DNA of 30,780 bases from CABQCM01 sp965145485 (GTDB lineage: Bacteria; Bacillota; Clostridia; Oscillospirales; Acutalibacteraceae): NCBI GenBank assembly GCA_965145485.1, contig CBCTCU010000034.1, forward strand, positions 1-30,780, written 5' to 3'. The translations under genes were made by a program, and so were the position numbers. The notes under the pieces are model-generated. The model did not search any database. It saw only the letters and a program-made list of their open reading frames with translations, and was not told the origin of the DNA. Shown here in pieces: positions 15,218 through 22,764 of this stretch. Position 1 is the stretch's first letter, and each line of letters opens with the position of its first letter.

Positions 15218-16540
15218 TTACTCTTCATTCTGTGGCGCATGATAAAAGGTTTCGATTGTTTCTATCGACTCAACCCCCTGTAGCAGCGCAGCGTCAAGGG
15301 GGATCAGGTAAAGGTGGGTTTGCAGGATGCAAAAATGAATACCGGAATGTTCATATCGGTCGAAGTGCACCTCCAGACGGCGGTCGATACGCTCAATCTG
15401 CGTGATTACTTCACTGTACTCTGGATACGGATTGTCAAACCGAAGCGCAAGCACTCCCTGCCCCTGGTCAAAGACGCCGGCAAACTCATCCGCAATTTCC
15501 TTTACGGTATCTTTTGCGTCTGGATTGGGGATTTGTTCGCCCTTTTCATCCCAGGCAGCCGGATGATCGAGATCGGTGAGGCCGAGCGAGATATCCTCTG
15601 GGAGGGAGGTCATATCGTCTTCAATGCCCGGCATCCGGATGGTCATGGTTTCTTCGAGCCACTGGTACAGCTCGTCGTAAGAGAACAAGGCGGCGTTTTT
15701 GGGGGCGTCGTCGTTGCACACGTTAACGCTCCACCGCCGGACGGGGTAGGGGGACGCAGGGATAACCTCCGGGGTGTACCGATGGATGAGTTGAACCTGA
15801 TGATCCAGGCTGACCTCGTTGACCTGTTCGACGCTGCCGGCCGGGAGCACGGCCAGTTTTAACATGGTGATATAGCCCTCGTTGGAGGAGGACTCCTGCG
15901 CCGTCATGCCGACCGTTAGGCTGTGGCCGTCTACCACCAGCCCGGTAATATCGGCTTGGCAGGGCCCCGGATAGCTGGTATACACTCCTAAGACGGCATT
16001 GCCTTGCTCCAATTGCCCCCGGTAATGTTCCCAAGCTTCCTGTGGCGTAATCTTCTCGGTAGAGTCCGATAGGGAACAATAGAGGGCCAACTGATCGTCC
16101 TTCAGGTAATCGCCGTCACACATCGCAATCAGCCAGTTGTACAAAGCGTCGGCCGACCGAAACAGCTGGGCCTGATCCTCTTTTGTAGCCCCGCTGGGAG
16201 TGTATGTGGCGATGTCGGCCGGCAGGTCGAGAGATACCGGCCCGGCCGGTTTGGCGGGCGGCTCCGGTTTGCTGGTTACTCGAGAAACCGGCGGGTTTTC
16301 CTCCATGTTCGCTTCAGAGCCGGAGGACACAGCCGGCTCTGAAGTCGCCGCATCCTCCGACGAGGTGTCCGGCGGCGCTGCCAGGGAAGAGGGCTCATCC
16401 ATCGATTCTACCTGAGACGAAGAAATGTCCGCGGTGCTCGGGGCCGCGGGCTTTTGCCCACAGCCAGAGGGGAAAAATACCAAAGCCATGCACAATGCGC
16501 TCGATAACGCATAAGACCACGCACGATGATTTCGTAGCAT
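15218..16540 (-). CDS. Lipoprotein of unrecognised family with duplicated domain (copy 2)
   Basis: 440 residues, paralogous to the downstream lipoprotein. Signal segment about 8-23, then PSGC with C27 as likely lipid-modified cysteine (a non-canonical lipobox), then a Ser/Pro/Glu-rich linker to about 100. Two related domains lie at about 127-245 (GNAVLGVYTSYP, DITGLVVDGHSLTVGM, LAVLPAGSVEQVNEV) and about 286-428 (GQGVLALRF, EVITQIERIDRRLEVHF, PLDAALLQGVESIE). The start is ATG at 16540 because GGGAGG lies 8 bases upstream; further in-frame ATG codons exist upstream. It is first in a two-gene operon behind a consensus promoter, 127 bases before copy 1. The function is unknown; such proteins may act in envelope sensing or binding, but this is a guess. 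Confidence 0.85.
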   Translation of the reverse strand: MLRNHRAWSYALSSALCMALVFFPSGCGQKPAAPSTADISSSQVESMDEPSSLAAPPDTSSEDAATSEPAVSSGSEANMEENPPVSRVTSKPEPPAKPAGPVSLDLPADIATYTPSGATKEDQAQLFRSADALYNWLIAMCDGDYLKDDQLALYCSLSDSTEKITPQEAWEHYRGQLEQGNAVLGVYTSYPGPCQADITGLVVDGHSLTVGMTAQESSSNEGYITMLKLAVLPAGSVEQVNEVSLDHQVQLIHRYTPEVIPASPYPVRRWSVNVCNDDAPKNAALFSYDELYQWLEETMTIRMPGIEDDMTSLPEDISLGLTDLDHPAAWDEKGEQIPNPDAKDTVKEIADEFAGVFDQGQGVLALRFDNPYPEYSEVITQIERIDRRLEVHFDRYEHSGIHFCILQTHLYLIPLDAALLQGVESIETIETFYHAPQNEE

Positions 16541-16609
16541 GCCCATTGCCTCCCATCTTTCACAACAGACAAACGGTGATACAACACGAACCATGATTCT
16601 TACAACTAC

Positions 16610-16638
16610 ATTATAATAACAGGGAAAATTGGTGTCAA
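16610..16638 (-). promoter_or_regulatory. Consensus sigma-A promoter for the lipoprotein pair
   Basis: On the minus strand a perfect TTGACA (16633-16638), a 17-base spacer and a perfect TATAAT (16610-16615), giving a leader of about 60 bases to the start at 16540. A promoter this strong usually needs repression or marks high expression. Confidence 0.88.
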
Positions 16639-16654
16639 GTTACAGTATTGTAAC
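16639..16654. promoter_or_regulatory. Dyad adjoining the -35 box of the lipoprotein promoter
   Basis: GTTACAGTATTGTAAC: perfect 6-base inverted repeats with a 4-base centre, directly abutting the TTGACA box. The position fits an activator or repressor site. It does not match an operator I can name with confidence. Confidence 0.5.
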
Positions 16655-16660
16655 CCGATC

Positions 16661-16690
16661 GTTATAGAATTTATAAATATTGTATACAAC
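16661..16690 (+). promoter_or_regulatory. Candidate sigma-E promoter for spoIIIA
   Basis: GTTATAG (16661-16667), about 15 bases, then TATACAAC (16683-16690). The -10 resembles the mother-cell sigma-E consensus CATACAAT and the -35 keeps the ATA core. spoIIIA is a sigma-E operon in Bacillus. The match is partial, and the leader to the GTG start would be about 215 bases. Confidence 0.4.
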
Positions 16691-16710
16691 AAACTGGAGA
16701 TGGTGAACGA

Positions 16711-16745
16711 CGCCGATAGAACGGCGCTTCGCCGTCTCGTTTTTT
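16711..16745 (+). terminator. Terminator-like hairpin with alternative pairing in the spoIIIAA leader
   Basis: ACGGCG (16721-16726) pairs with CGCCGT (16730-16735) over a 3-base loop; six T follow at 16740-16745. An upstream CGCCG (16711-16715) could instead pair with the first arm, giving two mutually exclusive hairpins. This arrangement would fit attenuation, or the hairpin may simply insulate spoIIIAA from upstream transcription. Confidence 0.45.
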
Positions 16746-16912
16746 ATCCACTGCTTTTTCTGTGAATCGGGGGTTCTATTTTGGGACAGGCCGACGTAGG
16801 TATTACTACACGAGCGCGGCGCAGGTGGAACCATCCCCGCGGCCAGCAGGCGGGGTTAACGAGTCCGTCAAACCCGGAAGGGCGGGCCTGGCCGCGTGTG
16901 GAGGTGAGGTCA

Positions 16913-17998
16913 GTGAACACGCAACAGGAAATGGCGCGGCGGTTCGATCAGCCGGCGGCGTTAGCCGCCCCCAGGCTGCGTGCCGCCCTGCTTCGGCTGA
17001 GCGAGCCGGACAAGGCCAGAGTACGGGAAATCCGTCTGCGTGCCGGCGGCGCGCTGGCGGTCACGATGGATTCGCAAGCCTGTTTTGTCTCCAGCGACGG
17101 ACGGGTGGATCGGTCGCCGGGCGCGTCGGTGCTTCGCTGCACGGGGGAAGAGATTGAGCAGACCTTTCGCGCCCTTTGCGGCTATTCGGTGCACTCCCAT
17201 CAAAAGGAGTTGCAGCAGGGTTTTGTCAGCCTCAAGGGCGGGCATCGGGCGGGAATCTGCGGCACGGCGGTTTGGGAAAACGGCGAGATTTCGTCTATTC
17301 GGGAGGTTTCTTCCATCAATATCCGGATTGCCCGTGAAATTTTCGGCGCGGCCGACGGGGTGATGCCGCTCTTTCAAAAGGGGATGTCCTCTTTTTTGCT
17401 CGTTGGGCCCCCATCGAGTGGAAAAACCACGTTGCTGCGCGACCTCATCCGACGCCTGAGCAGCGGGGAAACCGGCCGGGTGTATACCGTCTCGGCGGTG
17501 GACGAGCGTGGCGAGCTGGCCGCCATGTGGCAGGGACAGGCCCAAAACGACCTGGGGCTTTGTTGCGATGTGCTGACCGGCTTTTCCAAAGCGCAGGGCA
17601 TTTTGACCGCGGTGCGCTGCCTCGCGCCCGACGCGGTGGTCTGCGACGAGGTGGGGGGCGAGCAGGAGATCGAAGCGGTTGCCGGCTGCCTCAACGCCGG
17701 GGTGACGGTGATCGCCAGCGCCCACGCCTCCAGCCTGCGGGAAGTTTATGAGCGCCGACCGCTGCGCCGGCTGCTGCAAACCCAGGCCTTTGCCCATCTG
17801 GTGCTGCTCGAGGGAGGCAGGCATCCCTGCCAGGTGAGGGAGATTGTAAAGGTGAGTGATTGGTATGCTCAAATGGCTGGGAGCGATTTTGCTCTCGGTA
17901 GCGGCTCTGCTGGCGGGCCGATATTTTTCACAAAACATGACGCTGCGCCGCCAGGAGCTCGAGGCGGTTGCTCTCATGATCGGGCGTATGGAGGATGA
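16913..17998 (+). CDS. spoIIIAA: Stage III sporulation protein AA (ATPase)
   Basis: Secretion-type ATPase on the mother-cell side of the SpoIIIA-SpoIIQ channel. 361 residues; Walker A GPPSSGKT at 165-172, then a Walker B-like VVCDE near 242-246. The upstream conserved segment GYSVHSHQKELQQGF and GGHRAGICGTAV are typical of the family. The start is GTG at 16913, preceded by GGAGGTGAGG; the frame is open 44 codons further but that part has no family similarity. The C-terminus is odd: the family usually ends shortly after the LVLLEGG region, but here about 45 extra residues run on, in a different frame, through the first 134 bases of spoIIIAB. Confidence 0.95.
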   Translation: MNTQQEMARRFDQPAALAAPRLRAALLRLSEPDKARVREIRLRAGGALAVTMDSQACFVSSDGRVDRSPGASVLRCTGEEIEQTFRALCGYSVHSHQKELQQGFVSLKGGHRAGICGTAVWENGEISSIREVSSINIRIAREIFGAADGVMPLFQKGMSSFLLVGPPSSGKTTLLRDLIRRLSSGETGRVYTVSAVDERGELAAMWQGQAQNDLGLCCDVLTGFSKAQGILTAVRCLAPDAVVCDEVGGEQEIEAVAGCLNAGVTVIASAHASSLREVYERRPLRRLLQTQAFAHLVLLEGGRHPCQVREIVKVSDWYAQMAGSDFALGSGSAGGPIFFTKHDAAPPGARGGCSHDRAYGG

Positions 17999-18377
17999 AG
18001 TCCGCTACCACGGTTCGGACGTCGGCTCTCTGGTGCGCAATATGGGGCAGGCGTCTTTTTCTGAGCGGCTCCCTTTTTTGCCTGCCTGTTCCAGCCGTTG
18101 CGAGGCGGGGGAGCCATTCCCCGACGCCTGGCGCTCGGCTTTGGAGGAATCGGCGGGAAAGATGCATCTTACCCAGGAGGAGCGCGCGCTGCTGCTTGCC
18201 TTTGGCGGGCGGTTGGGTGCGACCGACCTCGAGGGCCAGCTGGCCCACTGTGCGCTTCATTTCAAGGAGGTGAACCGCATGCTGGAGGAGGCCCGGGCGC
18301 AGGAAAGGGTGAAAGGCCGCCTGTACCGCTCGCTGTCCATGCTCGGCTGCGCCGCGGTGATCATCCTTTCGGTTTGA
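17865..18377 (+). CDS. spoIIIAB: Stage III sporulation protein AB
   Basis: 170 residues, the normal length. An N-terminal membrane helix (MLKWLGAILLSVAALLAG), a cytoplasmic or intermembrane helical domain beginning RRQELEAVALMIGRMEDEV, and a C-terminal hydrophobic segment (LGCAAVIILSV) are typical of this type II-secretion GspF-like component of the channel. The ATG at 17865 has AAAGGTGAG upstream; a GTG three codons earlier is possible. It overlaps spoIIIAA by 134 bases. The 254-base gap after it, before spoIIIAC, is unusual for this operon. Confidence 0.94.
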   Translation: MLKWLGAILLSVAALLAGRYFSQNMTLRRQELEAVALMIGRMEDEVRYHGSDVGSLVRNMGQASFSERLPFLPACSSRCEAGEPFPDAWRSALEESAGKMHLTQEERALLLAFGGRLGATDLEGQLAHCALHFKEVNRMLEEARAQERVKGRLYRSLSMLGCAAVIILSV

Positions 18378-18631
18378 GCGCGCCAGACGGCGGGGTGCTT
18401 GCCAGGCCGGCGTCTATCGCGGGGGTGTCCGATGCCCCGCTGCGTGCCCTGCACGGTGGATGTGCCTAGCCGGTCGTACTCCTTTTGAGCCGGAGGGCCC
18501 GAGCTTGGCCAAACAGGACGGCAATGGCTTCATAAGGGGTATCTCGGCTGGGGAAAATCCGGGCCGGCCGCTGCAAAGAATCTGGGAAAGGAAGAAAGCC
18601 GGCGTTTGTTTTGCCGGTGAAGGCAATCCAT

Positions 18632-18826
18632 ATGGAAGTAGATCTGATTTTTAAAATCGCCGCCATCGGCATCATTGTCGCGGTGCTGCATCAGCTGCTG
18701 GTGCGCTCCGGGCGGGAGGAGCAGGCGCTCATGACCACCCTGGCGGGCCTGATTGTGGTGCTGCTGATGCTGGTTGAGCAAATCGCCGAGCTGTTCGACA
18801 CCATCAAGTCGGTGTTCGGGCTGTGA
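18632..18826 (+). CDS. spoIIIAC: Stage III sporulation protein AC
   Basis: 64 residues with two hydrophobic helices (LIFKIAAIGIIVAVLHQLL and MTTLAGLIVVLLMLVEQI), the canonical size and pattern of this small channel membrane protein. The ATG at 18632 is preceded by GGTGAAGG. That ribosome binding site partly overlaps the right arm of a GCCGGC/GCCGGT hairpin (18598-18618), which might limit translation. The stop overlaps the GTG start of spoIIIAD. Confidence 0.93.
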   Translation: MEVDLIFKIAAIGIIVAVLHQLLVRSGREEQALMTTLAGLIVVLLMLVEQIAELFDTIKSVFGL

Positions 18827-19209
18827 GCGGGGTGTCGCTGGCCGCCCTGGCGGTGGTCATCGCCCTGCTGACCGTGGTGGTGCGCCAGTATAAGGCGGAA
18901 TACGGCATGGCGGTGGGCGTGGCGGGTGGAATCCTTCTTCTGCTGCTTGTCATTGCGCAGATGTCGGGGATGTTTGATTCGATCGGCGGTATGATCGACC
19001 GTGTGGGGATTCGACAGGAATGGCTCACCCTGCTGCTCAAGGCGCTGGGAATTTGCTATGTTACCCAATTTGCCTCCGATTGCTGCCGCGACGCAGGGGA
19101 GACCGCCCTGGCCTCCAAGGCCGAACTGGCCGGGCGGGTGGCGGTTGTGCTGCTGGCGTTGCCCATGCTGACCCAGCTGCTGGAAAGCATTGTGGACATG
19201 CTCTCGTGA
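18823..19209 (+). CDS. spoIIIAD: Stage III sporulation protein AD
   Basis: 128 residues, about four hydrophobic helices, with the family segments VRQYKAEYGMAVGVAGG and LLLKALGICYVTQFASDCCRDAGE (first 20 residues of the latter are the diagnostic part). Together with SpoIIIAC it makes a small membrane subcomplex. It starts with GTG, overlapping the spoIIIAC stop by 4 bases, so it is translationally coupled. A 191-base gap separates it from spoIIIAE. Confidence 0.94.
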   Translation: MSGVSLAALAVVIALLTVVVRQYKAEYGMAVGVAGGILLLLLVIAQMSGMFDSIGGMIDRVGIRQEWLTLLLKALGICYVTQFASDCCRDAGETALASKAELAGRVAVVLLALPMLTQLLESIVDMLS

Positions 19210-19400
19210 TGTGGCGGCGCTGCCCCGGCCAAGTCCATTGGGCCGGGCGGGGGAGGGCCGGAGTGAAATAACCGCCTCTGCGGAACCTTCGCAGCCCAAC
19301 GGCGTAGGGGATTCCCGGCAATATCGCCGCGTTGCCAGCAGTGGGGATGTCCCGATCACAGGGATGGCGATAGGGACACTGGAGTTTATCGAAGAAAGGC

Positions 19401-20561
19401 ATGGTCAAAGCGATGAAGTCAAAACGCCTGATCACCGGCATGCTGATGCTGTCGATCCTCTTGCTTCTCTCCTGGGGGGCGCGTGCCGTCGAGGATGAGC
19501 AGATGGACCAGACCTATGCGGAGCAGCTTGAAATCAGCGGGGCAAAGGAGCTGGAGGACGCGCTCCCGAGCGAAACCAGAGAACAGATTGCGGATTGGGG
19601 GCTTTCCCTGGACGACCCCGAAAGTATGAGCTCCCCCGATGCGGCAACGGTATTTTCCCATCTTCTGACCCTGGCGGCGACGGCGGTCTCTACCCCGCTG
19701 ACGGCGGGCGCCGCCACCCTGATCGTCGTGCTCGTCTGCGGCGTGTTTGGCGTTCTCAAAAGGGAGGGCGCCTCGCATTTTGACAGCCTGATGGAGTATT
19801 TCGGCGTCTTGTGCGTGTGCAGCATTTCTCTGCTTCCTTTGATGGATTCGGTGCGCTCGATGGGAGAGGCCGTGTCGGTCTGCGGCGGCTTTATGCTCGT
19901 CTTTGTGCCCATTTATGCCGGTATCATGCTGGCCGGGGGCGGTGCGGCTGCGGCGGCCGGGAGCCAGACGCTGGTCTTTGGCGCGGCGCAGCTCATCGGG
20001 CGGGCGGCCGACACGGCGCTGGTACCCGCTGCGGGCGGCCTGATGTCCCTCTCGGCGGTCTCCAGCCTGTTTGCCGAGGTGCGTTTGGAGGGCTTTATCC
20101 GGGCGCTCCAGCGGGCGGTCAACTGGCTGTTGGGCATCAGTATGACCCTTTTTTCCGCCCTGCTCACCCTCAGCGGTGCGGTCAGCTCGGCCACCGATTC
20201 GGTGGCCATGCGCACCACCAAGTTTATGACGGCCTCCTTTGTGCCGGTGGTGGGCGGCGCGGTGAGCGAAGCGCTCTCCTCCGTACTCACCTGCGTGGGG
20301 GTTCTGCGGGCGACGGTGGGGGCTTATGGCGTTATCGCCATGGCGGTCACCCTGCTTCCCGCGCTGGTGCAGCTGCTGATGTGGAAGCTGATGCTGCTTT
20401 TGACCGCCGCTGCGGCCGACGTGTTTGGGGTCGACGGGGTATCCCGCCTGCTGAACGGGGTGGGGAGCGTGGTGGGCATCCTCATCGCGGTGGTCGTCAG
20501 CGTTATGGTGGTCTTTTTGGTGTCGATTGGAATCATGATGATGGCGGGGGCGAGGGTATGA
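19401..20561 (+). CDS. spoIIIAE: Stage III sporulation protein AE
   Basis: 386 residues, the expected size. An N-terminal signal-like helix (about 9-27), a charged extracytoplasmic stretch, and then many hydrophobic segments make it the largest membrane subunit of the SpoIIIA channel. A family segment is VPVVGGAVSEALSSVLTCVGVLR. The start is uncertain: ATG at 19401 has AAAGG almost touching it, and ATG at 19413 is a possible alternative. The stop overlaps the spoIIIAF start (ATGA). Confidence 0.94.
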   Translation: MVKAMKSKRLITGMLMLSILLLLSWGARAVEDEQMDQTYAEQLEISGAKELEDALPSETREQIADWGLSLDDPESMSSPDAATVFSHLLTLAATAVSTPLTAGAATLIVVLVCGVFGVLKREGASHFDSLMEYFGVLCVCSISLLPLMDSVRSMGEAVSVCGGFMLVFVPIYAGIMLAGGGAAAAAGSQTLVFGAAQLIGRAADTALVPAAGGLMSLSAVSSLFAEVRLEGFIRALQRAVNWLLGISMTLFSALLTLSGAVSSATDSVAMRTTKFMTASFVPVVGGAVSEALSSVLTCVGVLRATVGAYGVIAMAVTLLPALVQLLMWKLMLLLTAAAADVFGVDGVSRLLNGVGSVVGILIAVVVSVMVVFLVSIGIMMMAGARV

Positions 20562-21028
20562 GCGGGCTGAGCCAGTGGATTCTGGCGGTGTGTATCGCGG
20601 CGGTCGCCGGCGGCCTGCTGAAAATGTTGCTGCCACCCGGCTCGATGGAGCGGGCGATGCGCTGGGTTTTGTGCATCTTTACTCTAAGCTGTCTGCTGCT
20701 GCCCCTTTTTCAGCCGGACGATTGGCGCATCGACTTTTCCTCGCTCGACCAGGCCGGTGAGCCGGATACCGCCCTCTCCGAGCGGGTGGAGGAGCAGACG
20801 GCCAGGCTGGTCGAACGCCGCCTTCTCGAGCAGACCCAGCGCCAGGTGGAGGCCTGCGGAGCAAAGTTGGTAAAATTTAGTTTAAAAATGGATAGCGCGG
20901 GCGAGTCGGGCATAGATATATCACAGGTGGAGGTCGTCCTTCGTCCCGACGACGCCGAAAAGTGCGACGCGGTACGCCTGCGGCTTGAGGAAAATTTGGG
21001 GCTTGCGGCCGACGTCAGTACAGGATAA
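20558..21028 (+). CDS. spoIIIAF: Stage III sporulation protein AF
   Basis: 156 residues. Two N-terminal membrane helices (about 5-25 and 35-52) are followed by a soluble ring-building-like domain with the basic ERRLLEQTQRQVEACG helix and a final ISQVEVVL strand region. It starts at ATG 20558 inside the spoIIIAE stop (4-base overlap), so the two are coupled. A 204-base spacer follows before spoIIIAG. Confidence 0.92.
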   Translation: MSGLSQWILAVCIAAVAGGLLKMLLPPGSMERAMRWVLCIFTLSCLLLPLFQPDDWRIDFSSLDQAGEPDTALSERVEEQTARLVERRLLEQTQRQVEACGAKLVKFSLKMDSAGESGIDISQVEVVLRPDDAEKCDAVRLRLEENLGLAADVSTG

Positions 21029-21232
21029 CCGCCGCCAGAGGGTGTCGTTCCACGGTGCCCGAAATCGCAGGAACATCGTTCTGGTAACCCAGCCGCAAGG
21101 CAGATTTGCCTGCAATCCGCAATGAGAGAGGGATACCGTCCCGGAAGCCGGGCCGCAAGGGGGCGCCCCTCCAAGACGGGATGCGCCGGAGGGCCGGGCA
21201 GGATGTAGGGATGTGATCGCAAAGGAAAGGTG

Positions 21233-21799
21233 ATGCAAATGCAGTCAAAACGGTTTACCGAGCTTTTGGCCTCGGGCAAAGGGGTGAAGATCGCGGTGAT
21301 TGCCGGTATTGCCGGCATGGTACTCATCCTGCTGTCCACCCTTCTGCCCAAACAGTCGGATTCCGAACAAAAGCTTCCCGCCGCGTCGGGGACCGATACC
21401 GTCGCTTACGCCGAGCAGCTTGAGAAGCGTCTGGAAGGCATTATCGGCAAAATCCAGGGGGTGGGGGAATGTGATGTGCTGGTCACGCTCTCGGGCGGAA
21501 GCGAGTATATCTACGCCACCGAGGAAAAGAGCTCGACCAAACGCTCGGAGGACACGCTTGAGAGCAAGCAGTCGGTCAACGAGCAGGACACGGGAGAGCA
21601 GCAGTATATCATCCTGCAGACCGGCGACGGGGAACAGGCCCTGCTCATCACCGAAATTGCGCCGCGCGTCAGCGGCGTGGTGGTCGCCTGTACGGGCGGG
21701 GGCAATGAGGCTGTTTCCAGCCAGGTGGTCAAGGCGGTGACGACCGCTCTGGATATCCCCTCCACCAAGGTGTGCGTAACCACCCGCCAATCCAATTGA
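21233..21799 (+). CDS. spoIIIAG: Stage III sporulation protein AG
   Basis: 188 residues from this start. A single N-terminal membrane helix (about 19-40) anchors an extracellular ring-building-motif domain (EKRLEGIIGKIQGVGECDVLVTL and later VVVACTGGG, SSQVVKAVTTAL), which in Bacillus forms the large channel ring. Between these strands is the variable Ser/Thr/Glu-rich insertion usual for this protein. AAAGGAAAGG precedes it; ATG 21233 and ATG 21239 are both plausible, and a GTG at 21230 exists. Confidence 0.94.
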   Translation: MQMQSKRFTELLASGKGVKIAVIAGIAGMVLILLSTLLPKQSDSEQKLPAASGTDTVAYAEQLEKRLEGIIGKIQGVGECDVLVTLSGGSEYIYATEEKSSTKRSEDTLESKQSVNEQDTGEQQYIILQTGDGEQALLITEIAPRVSGVVVACTGGGNEAVSSQVVKAVTTALDIPSTKVCVTTRQSN

Positions 21800-21838
21800 G
21801 GCATGAATACCATTTAACATATTTAGGAGGAAGCAAAC

Positions 21839-22402
21839 ATGAAAAAAGGCGCGATTATTGGTAAACGGCAAATCTTATTGGCGGTGCTGGTGGTGGCCCT
21901 GTCGGCCGCGGTCTATCTCAACTGGCAGTTTTCCAAAAACGGCGGGGAATACGATATCACCGGCGCGCTGAGCTCGACGACCTCTTATCTGGGGGATGTG
22001 CAGTACGTTGGCAATCCGGGAGACACCACCGTCAGCGAGGCCCAAAGCGCCGACAATTACTTTGCTCAGGCGCGGGAGGACCGGGCCGCCGCCCGTCAGG
22101 AGGGGCTGCAGATTCTCAAGGACATCATTGGCAACGTCAAGTCCGATTCCTCCGCCGTCGAGCAGGCCACGGCCGACGCGGTGCAGCTGGCCAAGGACGC
22201 CGATACCGAAAGCGTGATCGAGAACCTGGTCAAGGCAAAGGGCTTTACCGAGTGCGTCGCCGTCATCAAGGACGGGCAGGTCAACGTCATTGTCCAGGTG
22301 GCCGACCACCTGCTCAGCAGCGATATGCTCCAGATTCAGGATATTGCGGCGGCTCAGACCGGCTTCAGCCTGGATAATATCAAGATCATCGAGGTAAAAT
22401 AA
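21839..22402 (+). CDS. spoIIIAH: Stage III sporulation protein AH
   Basis: 187 residues. One N-terminal membrane helix (about 11-29), then an intermembrane domain with a YscJ/FliF-like fold (helix AREDRAAARQEGLQILKDII, then GFTECVAVIKDGQVNVIVQV). In Bacillus its soluble domain binds forespore SpoIIQ across the intermembrane space. TTTAGGAGG lies at ideal distance. It is the last spoIIIA gene and is followed by a terminator 20 bases on. Confidence 0.95.
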   Translation: MKKGAIIGKRQILLAVLVVALSAAVYLNWQFSKNGGEYDITGALSSTTSYLGDVQYVGNPGDTTVSEAQSADNYFAQAREDRAAARQEGLQILKDIIGNVKSDSSAVEQATADAVQLAKDADTESVIENLVKAKGFTECVAVIKDGQVNVIVQVADHLLSSDMLQIQDIAAAQTGFSLDNIKIIEVK

Positions 22403-22421
22403 GCAAGCTTTCCAAGGCTTC

Positions 22422-22452
22422 GGCGCTCTCCTTGGCGGGGGGCGCCGTTTTT
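22422..22452 (+). terminator. Intrinsic terminator after spoIIIAH
   Basis: GGCGCTCTCC (22422-22431) pairs with GGGGGGCGCC (22437-22446), ten pairs with two G-T, over a 5-base loop, followed by GTTTTT. It separates the sporulation operon from the housekeeping genes. Confidence 0.88.
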
Positions 22453-22602
22453 GTTGGCCGGGCACGCCGCCGAGACGATCGGCCTGCGTCCATCGTTTTT
22501 TCGCGCGGCGTACTATGCTTGCCGGGGCGTGCGTGCGGGAGCGGGACTGACCCTCCGGCCTGCGGCGGCGAGAGCATGCGAGGCTTTTCCCAACGATTCT
22601 TC

Positions 22603-22631
22603 TTGAATTTTATAATCCGGCGTGGTATACT
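22603..22631 (+). promoter_or_regulatory. Sigma-A promoter upstream of asp23
   Basis: TTGAAT (22603-22608), a 17-base spacer and TATACT (22626-22631). It would give a leader of about 127 bases to asp23 and is the probable promoter of the asp23-nusB-xseAB group. Confidence 0.7.
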
Positions 22632-22672
22632 CAAACCGTATAAATTTTCACCGGCCGACCGAGGGGTATGGC

Positions 22673-22721
22673 GGCCCGGGGGCAGGCATCGCGCTTTGCC
22701 CGGGCCGGCTGCCGCTTTTTT
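22673..22721 (+). terminator. Hairpin plus T-run in the asp23 leader, possible attenuator
   Basis: GGCCCGGG (22673-22680) pairs with CCCGGGCC (22699-22706), and the stem can be lengthened inwards by CA/TG with a 2-base bulge. Six T lie 9 bases later (22716-22721). It falls between the promoter and the asp23 start, so it could terminate part of the transcripts. The gap between stem and T-run makes this uncertain. Confidence 0.4.
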
Positions 22722-22764
22722 GCCGGTTTTGATCCTGTATTTCGCCAGTGAGGAGGGTGTTGGA

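Noticed and set aside
16818..16845. AGGTGGAACC followed by CCCGCG in the spoIIIAA leader, resembling a T-box core
   Set aside because: The match to the T-box consensus is interrupted, no specifier loop or terminator pairing could be traced, and spoIIIA is not a T-box target.
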